Below are positions 52,024 through 57,611 of a stretch of DNA of 57,611 nucleotides, one piece after another. Source of the DNA: an uncultured Clostridia bacterium. Its GTDB lineage: Bacteria; Bacillota; Clostridia; Oscillospirales; Ruminococcaceae. The stretch spans positions 1 to 57,611 of the forward strand of contig CANQWD010000015.1 of the NCBI GenBank assembly GCA_947627465.1, read 5' to 3'. The position numbers and the translations under genes were made by a program. Each line of letters starts with the position of its first letter. Position 1 is the stretch's first letter. The notes under the pieces are model-generated. The model was not told the origin of the DNA. It worked only from the letters and a program-made list of their open reading frames with translations, and made no database searches.

Positions 52024-52908
52024 ATGGCAAATCAGGTTGAATACGCAAAGGTATTCCAAAAGGAACTTGACAAGCAGATCATCGAAGGCTCGACATCGGG
52101 CTGGATGGAGGAGAACGCTTCTCAGGTCATTTACAACGGCGGGTGCGAGATAAAAATTCCCAAGATCGCGCTCAAGGGACTGGGTACATACGACCGCACG
52201 GACGGCTACACTACCGACCCGATCACTTACACCTACGAGACCCGCGTGCTTTCAATGGACAGAGGAAAGCGTCTGCGTATCGACGCGCTCGACGTGGACG
52301 AAGCGGGCTTTGGACTGGCGGCGGCAAACGTCGCGGCTGAATTCCAGAGAGTTAAGGTAATTCCCGAAATCGACTCTTACCGCTACTCGACGCTTTCCAA
52401 AAACGCGAAGATCACCAAAGTTTACACTCCCGACAAAAAAACCGTGCTCTCCACGCTGCTCGGTCAGCTCGGCGAAGTGCGCGAGGTGACGGGCGGCGAG
52501 GGCGAGCTTGTTATCGCGATGTCACGTCCCGTTTACGATATGATAATGCTTTCAAGCGAGGTCACTCACTCGCTGGACGTGGGCAGCTTCAATCAGGGCG
52601 AGATAGAGTTCAACGTTAAGACGATAAACGGCGTTTCCATTATCCCCGTGCCCTCGGCGAGAATGAAGACCGCTTACACGTTCGACCCCGCCGACGGCTT
52701 CTCCGCCGACAGCAGCGCAAAGCAGATAAACTGGCTTATCTGCCCGAGAACCGCGCCTATCGCGATATCAAAGACGGACAATCTTAAGATAATCGCGCCC
52801 GAACAGAACCAATTCGCGGACGCTTGGGATATCGACTACCGCAAGTATCACGATATCTTCATTCCCGACAACAAGAAAGCGGCTATCGCGCTTTGCACCG
52901 CTTCCTGA
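52024..52908 (+). CDS. Major capsid protein (HK97-fold, by context)
   Basis: 294 aa from the ATG at 52024 (AAAGGAAG upstream). Begins ANQVEYAKVFQKELDKQIIEG, then EIKIPKIALKGLGTYDRTDGY (N-arm/E-loop), RVLSMDRGKRLRIDALDVDE, VIPEIDSYRYS and a C-terminal DNLKIIAPEQNQFADAWDID block, as in the coat proteins of Clostridial siphophages that lack a protease. Alone it would assemble a shell with portal and scaffold. Best expressed candidate of the cassette given its strong start. Confidence 0.85.
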   Translation: MANQVEYAKVFQKELDKQIIEGSTSGWMEENASQVIYNGGCEIKIPKIALKGLGTYDRTDGYTTDPITYTYETRVLSMDRGKRLRIDALDVDEAGFGLAAANVAAEFQRVKVIPEIDSYRYSTLSKNAKITKVYTPDKKTVLSTLLGQLGEVREVTGGEGELVIAMSRPVYDMIMLSSEVTHSLDVGSFNQGEIEFNVKTINGVSIIPVPSARMKTAYTFDPADGFSADSSAKQINWLICPRTAPIAISKTDNLKIIAPEQNQFADAWDIDYRKYHDIFIPDNKKAAIALCTAS

Positions 52909-52981
52909 TCGGATTATCCGAAATCTAACAATTCTGCGGGCGGGGCTTCCCGCCCGCTTTTTGATATAAGGAGGACATATA

Positions 52982-53350
52982 ATGAACATTGTAATACACG
53001 ATCTTGAAGAATACGTCGGCGAGATCGTCAGCGACCGCGAGGACGAAGCAAGACGCTGTTTGACCACTGCCCTCACCATCGTTGAAGCGCTTAGCGGCGG
53101 GAAAGCGGAAAGCGCCGCCAACCGCTCAAAGCGCACAGAGGGACTTATAAAACAGGCGGTTTTGCTGAAAGCGGCGGAGCTGTTTTCAACGGGCGGCGGC
53201 TCGAAAAAAAGCAGTGTCTCGCTCGGCGACCTTTCCTATTCGGAAAGCGAGAAAGCCGTGAAAAAAGCGGACACTTCGGAAACCATTATGCAGCTTCTTA
53301 AAGCCGCGGGCTGTTTCAGAGAAAATACCGCCGCGGAGGTGATAGAATGA
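52982..53350 (+). CDS. Probable head-tail connector protein
   Basis: 122 aa; GGAGG seven to nine bases before the ATG. Helical with LLKAAELFSTGGGSKKSSVSLGDLSYSES in the middle, a pattern seen in gp6/gp15-like head completion proteins whose flexible Gly/Ser loop enters the connector ring. Assignment is by position after the major capsid protein and by secondary structure. Overlaps the next gene by four bases. Confidence 0.6.
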   Translation: MNIVIHDLEEYVGEIVSDREDEARRCLTTALTIVEALSGGKAESAANRSKRTEGLIKQAVLLKAAELFSTGGGSKKSSVSLGDLSYSESEKAVKKADTSETIMQLLKAAGCFRENTAAEVIE

Positions 53351-53724
53351 ACGTAAAACCTATTCCAAACGAGCTGCTTGGCGAGCAGATAGTCCTTATC
53401 GTTCCGACGGCAACCGGCACTGCGGAATACCTCGTTGAAAACGTCCGCGCGGAACGTTCCGAAAAAATAGAGGACAGCTCCGCCAAAAGCCCGCGCTGCT
53501 ATGACGAGATTACGGTGTGGGCAGACTTTCACAATTCCAAATTGACGGGTATTCCCAATTTTACGGAATTGATCGAAACAAATCCCGAAACGTTATTTCC
53601 TGTCGGGGCGCTTGTACGCTATAAAAACGAGCTGTTCGAGGTCTTTGAGAGCAAAATTTACAAAGCGGGAACTCCGCACCACATCAAATTTAAGGCAAGA
53701 AAGACAGGTGACGATAATTTATGA
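53347..53724 (+). CDS. Minor capsid protein (Minor_capsid_1-like)
   Basis: 125 aa. KPIPNELLGEQIVLIVP opening, ENVRAERSEK, TVWADFHNSK, LFPVGALVRYKNELFEV and a final HHIKFKARK follow the layout of the Minor_capsid_1 family of Firmicutes phages. Overlaps the genes on both sides by four bases (ATGA), so it belongs to one translationally coupled operon. Confidence 0.65.
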   Translation: MNVKPIPNELLGEQIVLIVPTATGTAEYLVENVRAERSEKIEDSSAKSPRCYDEITVWADFHNSKLTGIPNFTELIETNPETLFPVGALVRYKNELFEVFESKIYKAGTPHHIKFKARKTGDDNL

Positions 53725-54065
53725 AAATAACGATAGGCGGCGAGGTCTTTAACAACGTCACGGAACTTCATGCAAACCGCGAGGCTCGTCAAACCGAGAT
53801 ACGCTACAACACGCTCGGCGATATGCTGATAGATCTGGTGGCGAGGAAATACGCGCTTGAAGTATCGTTCGGGATAATGACGGAGAACGAACTTAAAAAG
53901 CTGCGGAAGCTCACAAACAAGATATTCGTTTCGGTTACGTTCAACTCGCCCGAGGGCGAAGTCACCGAGGAGTTTCATATCTCCGAAGAACCCGCCGCGC
54001 AGGTGAAGTCCGTCAACGGCATTAGAATGTACGGCGGCGTGCGGCTTATTATGAAGCAGAAGTGA
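53721..54065 (+). CDS. Small phage structural protein, tail-related by position
   Basis: 114 aa. Starts MKITIGGEVFNNVTELHANR, beta-rich, with RYNTLGDMLIDLV and a C-terminal GIRMYGGVRLIMKQK. I do not recognise a family. It overlaps the minor capsid gene by four bases and precedes a tail-hub-like gene by 10 bases. Probably a tail completion or tube-adaptor protein. Confidence 0.55.
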   Translation: MKITIGGEVFNNVTELHANREARQTEIRYNTLGDMLIDLVARKYALEVSFGIMTENELKKLRKLTNKIFVSVTFNSPEGEVTEEFHISEEPAAQVKSVNGIRMYGGVRLIMKQK

Positions 54066-54075
54066 GGTGTGAAAA

Positions 54076-55122
54076 ATGGCAGTATCCGAAAAATTCAAGG
54101 AGCTGGCTTTGGCAAACGGCAGACACGTTTCCTGCAAAATAGAAGTCGGCGATAAAATCTACTACGACGACCGTATTCTTTATTTTAACCTTTCAGACGT
54201 TACGCACCCCGACTGGTTCACGATCGGCACAACGTGCTCGAACGAGTTCAGCTTTAAGGTGATTCACTACGAAAAGCCCGAGCTTCAAACCACAGTCAAG
54301 CCGTTTATCAGCTTCGACGGCAAAGAGTGGTTCTGTCTTGGGATATTCTATGTTTCGCGAAGATATGTGCGCGGAAAATACGCGACCTTTGTGTGCTACG
54401 ACAAAATGAACAGTCTCGGCGTGCCGCTGTCCGACGAAATTACCGACGAGGAATTTTCAAACACAGACACTCTGCTGAACGCGGTCTGCAAACAGGTTGG
54501 AGTAAAATTCAGCGGCAATTGCGCGAAACACACGGCGTTCAAGCCCAAAAGCGACACTACCGTGCGAAATGTTATCGGATATATCGCGGCTCTGAACTGC
54601 GCGTGTGCGAAAATAGACAAAAGCGGAGAGCTGGTTTTCAAGGAATACAAGCAGGCTCCGAGCGAGGAAACTCAGCGCCTTTCCGTAAACAACTGCTTTC
54701 ATGTCAACCGCAATATCACGCGGGCATTTATCGGCGGCATACGCGTGAACACGGGCACGGAAATGCTTCATTACGGCGAGAGCAGCGGCCCCTCGGTGGT
54801 CGATATTACCAATCCGTTTATGACGCAGTCCGTGTTGAACTCGCTAGGGAAGCAGCTTAAGCCGTTTCGGTTTTACGGCGCGGAAATCAAAATGCAAGGG
54901 CTGCCGTTTCTGGAAACGGGGGAATTTATTCAGCTTGAAAACAAGAACGGCTCTTTAACGCCGCTTGTCATAAGCGAGATAAAATATCATTACGACGGCG
55001 CGTTTACGGCGGAGCTGTTTTCCAAAAACAAGTACGTCAGCGACCCGCCCGTGGGCAAACAGGCGTTTGAAAGCGAGATCTCCAAGCTTTGGGAATTCGT
55101 TCTGGAAAATCACCCACAATAA
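54076..55122 (+). CDS. Phage tail/baseplate hub-like protein
   Basis: 348 aa. N-terminal part has VSCKIEVGDKIYYDDRILYF, CSNEFSFKVI and WFCLGIFYVSRRYVRG..ATFVCYDKM, a pattern common in tail-tip/hub proteins of Firmicutes siphophages, followed by SDTTVRNVIGYIAALNCACAKID (a helix typical of hub domains) and a C-terminal ISEIKYHYDGAFTAELFSKN. Last gene of the cassette; no tail tube, tape measure, fibre or lysis gene follows. Confidence 0.65.
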   Translation: MAVSEKFKELALANGRHVSCKIEVGDKIYYDDRILYFNLSDVTHPDWFTIGTTCSNEFSFKVIHYEKPELQTTVKPFISFDGKEWFCLGIFYVSRRYVRGKYATFVCYDKMNSLGVPLSDEITDEEFSNTDTLLNAVCKQVGVKFSGNCAKHTAFKPKSDTTVRNVIGYIAALNCACAKIDKSGELVFKEYKQAPSEETQRLSVNNCFHVNRNITRAFIGGIRVNTGTEMLHYGESSGPSVVDITNPFMTQSVLNSLGKQLKPFRFYGAEIKMQGLPFLETGEFIQLENKNGSLTPLVISEIKYHYDGAFTAELFSKNKYVSDPPVGKQAFESEISKLWEFVLENHPQ

Positions 55123-55127
55123 ATCAC

Positions 55128-55161
55128 ATGTTCTCCCCGTCGCCGTTGGCGGGGAGAACAT
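55128..55161 (+). terminator. Terminator of the capsid cassette
   Basis: ATGTTCTCCCC...GGGGAGAACAT stem (55128-55161), followed by TGCTTTTAT, six bases after the hub gene stop. Confidence 0.75.
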
Positions 55162-55175
55162 TGCTTTTATAGTAC

Positions 55176-55288
55176 AATTGACAGTGTACAATGTACAATT
55201 GACAATTAAGGGGCGCCGCTGCGCGGCGCGTATTTTAATCGGCGCGCGAAGCGCGCATACCTTAACTGTCAACTGTAAACTGTCAATT
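55176..55288. mobile_element. MITE-like palindromic element, about 113 bp
   Basis: Terminal inverted repeats AATTGACAGT (55176-55185) and ACTGTCAATT (55279-55288), with related CAATTGACAATTAAGG and CCTTAACTGTCAACTG inside. The core holds two perfect GC-rich hairpins (GGCGCCGC/GCGGCGC-type and GGCGCGC/GCGCGC). No ORF. The 14-mer TTAACTGTCAACTG also occurs at 29537-29550, suggesting a dispersed family. Confidence 0.6.
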
Positions 55289-55322
55289 CGGCAGATGACT
55301 AAAAGTGATGCCCGTATTGTTT

Positions 55323-55333
55323 TTTTCGACAAA
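55323..55333. promoter_or_regulatory. 0A box upstream of spo0A
   Basis: TTTTCGACAAA, which is the complement of TTTGTCGAAAA and contains the core TGTCGAA bound by phosphorylated Spo0A. It lies about 120 bases upstream of the predicted promoter and about 230 bases before the spo0A start. Confidence 0.6.
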
Positions 55334-55451
55334 TCCCGACATTTTGCGGGAACAAATCCAAAAGCATATTTTAGTCGGAGGGCGGTTTTGGGCGATTGTA
55401 ATCGCGTTTCCAAATTTTTTCCAATTTTTGGGAATATTTTGGAAAAACCTA

Positions 55452-55480
55452 TTGCAATAATTACCAAAAAATGGTAAAAT
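55452..55480 (+). promoter_or_regulatory. Predicted spo0A promoter
   Basis: TTGCAA (55452-55457), 17 bases, TAAAAT (55475-55480), about 79 bases before the ATG. A GCGATT-GT-AATCGC palindrome lies further upstream (55392-55405), and a TTTTTTCCAA/TTGGAAAAA dyad about 55417-55446. Confidence 0.6.
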
Positions 55481-55558
55481 ATAATCAGACGAAAGAAAAC
55501 ACTGTAAAAACACACGGCTTTCGGCTGAAATGAAAAACAAAATTTGGAGGAATTTGAA

Positions 55559-56341
55559 ATGGCAGACAAAATAAAAGTACTTATCGGAAACGACACCGCG
55601 GATCGCGGAATGGCTTGGGCGGGCGCTCTGAAAAACGCGGGAATGTATGCGATCACACGTCGGTGCGACGGAAACTCCGTGCTTAATTCCATAAAGTCAG
55701 AAGCCCCCGACGCGGCGGTACTGGAAGCGAAAATGCCGTTCTGCGACGCGGTGGAGGTCATTCGCAAGCTGAAAGTGGAAAAGAAATACGTTCCGAACGT
55801 TATCATCGTTTCGGGAACTCCCGACCCGACCTTGGAGCGCGAAGCGGCAGCTCTCGGAGCGTCGTTTATGCTTCAACCCGTCGATCCGCAGTTTTTGGTG
55901 ACTAAGATAAACCAAATGTGCGGAGTGGCTCAGCCGCCAAAGGCTCCCGACGAGACAGATTTGGAATGCGCCGTTACCGAGATAATTCATCAAGTGGGTA
56001 TTCCCGCGCACATCAAGGGTTATCATTATCTCAGAACCGCCATTATGCTTTCCGTAAACAACGACGAGATGATAAACTCGATAACAAAGCTTCTTTATCC
56101 TACCGTCGCGAAACAGTATGACACCACGTCCTCGCGTGTCGAGCGCGCTATTCGTCATGCTATCGAGATAGCTTGGGACCGCGGAGACATAGACGTGCTG
56201 ACTAAACTTTTCAGCTACACCGTACACACCTCAAAGGGCAAGCCGACCAACTCGGAATTTATCGCTCTCATCGCCGATCATCTGCGTTTGAAATTTAAGC
56301 AGAGCAGTCAAAAGAACGCTGTCGCGGCGGTTTATCACTGA
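55559..56341 (+). CDS. spo0A: Spo0A-like sporulation regulator with degenerate receiver domain
   Basis: 260 aa from the ATG at 55559 (GGAGG 8-9 bases upstream). The C-terminal effector domain (about 140-255) is clearly Spo0[36 protein letters not shown] (DNA-recognition helix) and [29 protein letters not shown]. The receiver domain (1-115) is altered at key sites: the phospho-acceptor position is Glu56 (AAVLEAKMP), one acidic-pair residue is Asn11, and the conserved Lys is Gln106 (FMLQPVD); the switch Thr is Ser85. It therefore probably cannot be phosphorylated in the normal way and may be constitutively active or controlled otherwise. No spoIVB lies upstream, unlike most spore formers. Confidence 0.92.
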   Translation: MADKIKVLIGNDTADRGMAWAGALKNAGMYAITRRCDGNSVLNSIKSEAPDAAVLEAKMPFCDAVEVIRKLKVEKKYVPNVIIVSGTPDPTLEREAAALGASFMLQPVDPQFLVTKINQMCGVAQPPKAPDETDLECAVTEIIHQVGIPAHIKGYHYLRTAIMLSVNNDEMINSITKLLYPTVAKQYDTTSSRVERAIRHAIEIAWDRGDIDVLTKLFSYTVHTSKGKPTNSEFIALIADHLRLKFKQSSQKNAVAAVYH

Positions 56342-56355
56342 TAGATTTGCAAAAA

Positions 56356-56491
56356 GAGCATTTTCAGACGGTCGAGAAGTCCTCAAATGCTCGAGTGTTT
56401 GCAAGCAACCACCCTGAAGCCGCGCCACGGCTAGCCTTAATGGCTTCCGTAGCGCGGCTGACGACGCAGATGAGGGTTTCTCGACCGTCTG
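56356..56491. ncRNA. Structured non-coding element between spo0A and the amidase gene
   Basis: Positions 56365-56385 pair with 56471-56491 as a continuous 21-bp helix including two adjacent G-T pairs. Inside, AGCCGCGC (56418-56425) pairs with GCGCGGCT (56452-56459), enclosing ACGG/CCGT and AGCC/GGCT with a TTAAT loop. A competing stem, GAGCATTT (56356-56363) with AAATGCTC (56385-56392), would open the 21-bp helix. Strand of transcription is not certain. No T tract follows. It may be a cis-regulatory RNA, a small RNA or a MITE; I recognise no known RNA family. Confidence 0.5.
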
Positions 56492-56551
56492 CTTGTCATA
56501 ATGTTAAATTTCTCCGCATAGACTTGTACAAAAACAACACGGAGGAAAATT

Positions 56552-57379
56552 ATGAAAGTAAAAAAAAGTTCAATGAAGCTGACGCTTGTGCTGATAGGCT
56601 GTTTTATAGCGCTCGCGATCTGCGCGCGGATAACGGAGCACGCTCTGCCCACGGCGGCAAGCGCGTCCTCGAAGCCCGTGATCGTACTTGACGCGGGGCA
56701 CGGCGGAATGGATTCTGGAGCGGTGGGCGTTACGGGTGTTCTTGAAAAAGACGTAAATCTGTCGATCGTTTTGGCACTTCGGGATATGTTTGAGATGTCG
56801 GGTTTTGACGTTGTTTTAACGCGCGACGAAGATATCTCCATTTACGACGCGGGCGTTGAGGGCATACGCAATCAGAAGCTCAACGATATGGATAACCGCC
56901 TGAAAATAATCCAAAAATACCCCGACAGCATTTTCCTGTGCATTCATCAAAACAACTTTACTGATCCGCAATACTCGGGCGGGCAGATGTTCTACAACAA
57001 TAACAATCCCAAAAACCGCACGCTGGCTCAAATTATGCAAAACAAATTTGCCGAGCTTCAGCAAGGCAACGAGCGCGAGATAAAGCTCACGGGCGAGGAG
57101 CTTTTTCTGCTGAAATCCAACAAAAACCCCTCGCTTATGATAGAGTGCGGTTTTCTTTCCAATCCCGAGGAGGAGCAGCAGCTCTCGACTTGGGAATATC
57201 AGCAGAAGGTCGCGTTCACGATCTACGGCGGCGTTATGGAATTTCTTGACGCGACCGCCGAACAGTCCTCGGAATTTGAAGAGGCGAGCGTTCCCGAAAG
57301 TATTTCCGAGGAAGTTTCCGAAACGCCCGATAACGCTTCGGATATTTCCGAAAGCGCCGCGGATAACTCGGCGGCATAA
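56552..57379 (+). CDS. cwlD: N-acetylmuramoyl-L-alanine amidase (Amidase_3, CwlD-like)
   Basis: 275 aa; GGAGG before the ATG. N-terminal membrane anchor or signal (LTLVLIGCFIALAICA). Amidase_3 domain about 45-230 with the zinc and catalytic residues in LDAGHGGMDSGA (His), GVLEKDVNLSI (Glu), CIHQNNF (His) and MIECGFLSNPEEE (Glu). Layout and length match CwlD, which cleaves stem peptides to make muramic-lactam in the spore cortex. A Ser/Glu-rich tail (about 240-275) is extra. The neighbour spo0A supports a sporulation link, but a vegetative amidase remains possible. Confidence 0.88.
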   Translation: MKVKKSSMKLTLVLIGCFIALAICARITEHALPTAASASSKPVIVLDAGHGGMDSGAVGVTGVLEKDVNLSIVLALRDMFEMSGFDVVLTRDEDISIYDAGVEGIRNQKLNDMDNRLKIIQKYPDSIFLCIHQNNFTDPQYSGGQMFYNNNNPKNRTLAQIMQNKFAELQQGNEREIKLTGEELFLLKSNKNPSLMIECGFLSNPEEEQQLSTWEYQQKVAFTIYGGVMEFLDATAEQSSEFEEASVPESISEEVSETPDNASDISESAADNSAA

Positions 57380-57423
57380 AGTCAGTCAATGAATAAAACA
57401 GCTCCGTAACAGCATAAACAAAG

Positions 57424-57449
57424 TGTCCCCGCCGAATTTGGCGGGGACA
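57424..57449 (+). terminator. Terminator after the amidase gene
   Basis: TGTCCCCGCC (57424-57433) pairs with GGCGGGGACA (57440-57449). The remaining sequence to the end of the window is non-coding: a purine-rich run at about 57505-57538 and two small palindromes (GTGAACGC/GCGTTCAC and GCGGAC/GTCCGC). Confidence 0.7.
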
Positions 57450-57611
57450 TCACAGTCTGTAGAAAAAGTCGGTTATAAATACAGCCAGCTAATTGAGCGT
57501 GTTAGGGGGAAGAGGGGGAGGGAGAGGGGAAAAGGGAGCGCGCGAGTGAACGCTTCGCGTTCACTCTCACACAATATGCTTTGCGGACTGTCGTCCGCAA
57601 TTCGCGCTCCG

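Noticed and set aside
49996-55122. Complete functional prophage
   Set aside because: No terminase, tape measure, tail tube, lysis, integrase or repressor gene next to the cassette.
1-57611. tRNA or rRNA genes
   Set aside because: No cloverleaf with a GTTCRANYC arm or rRNA-like segment was found by reading; a dedicated scan could still find a missed tRNA.

Overview
The window looks like a chromosomal piece of a Gram-positive anaerobe of the class Clostridia, most likely an Oscillospiraceae/Ruminococcaceae-type gut bacterium. The reasons are a Spo0A homologue beside a CwlD-like amidase, an IspH protein fused to four S1 domains, near-consensus GGAGG ribosome binding sites, and moderate G+C with many GCG/CGC codons. 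The species is an inference.

Positions 1-21466 are accessory DNA stacked downstream of the 3' end of guaA. A 12-bp repeat of the guaA end (7722-7733 and 21467-21478) brackets element B (about 7.7-21.5 kb). Element B carries an XRE repressor diverging from xis-int, a MobC-like protein, a D5-type primase-helicase, a GTAC-repeat array that may be an origin, a 54-aa membrane peptide, a candidate oriT and a MobV relaxase. Its cargo is a minus-strand operon of vsr, a cytosine methyltransferase, a methyltransferase fused to an HpaII-family endonuclease, a third methyltransferase and a MORC/MutL-like GHKL ATPase with a C-terminal nuclease-like domain. To its left lies a related but decaying element A with its own integrase, excisionase, RepA-like ATPase, 54-aa peptide, oriT and MobV relaxase. 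Element A's cargo is an HTH-fused methyltransferase, a frameshifted Eco47II-family endonuclease and a HEPN-like protein. Its left end is not in the window.

Positions 21467-49726 are ordinary chromosome: guaA, a chemoreceptor, NAD salvage genes (pncB, a nicotinamidase), glmU, a PH-domain membrane protein, an Orn/Lys/Arg-type decarboxylase, a PrsA-like foldase, a BMP-family lipoprotein, a 1339-aa REC-PAS-GGDEF-EAL regulator, an ECF sigma factor with a membrane partner, the cmk-plsC-ispH/S1 operon, and an RpiR-GNAT-flavoprotein operon.

Positions 49996-55122 hold seven phage-type head and tail-tip genes with host-like base use but no terminase, tape measure, integrase or lysis gene near them. 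They are followed by spo0A, whose receiver domain has Glu in place of the phosphorylated Asp and Gln in place of the conserved Lys, then by a highly structured 136-nt non-coding element and a cwlD-like amidase.

The best candidates for something new are the five-gene Vsr/triple-methyltransferase/HpaII/MORC operon, the orphan capsid cassette beside an altered Spo0A, and the structured element between spo0A and the amidase.
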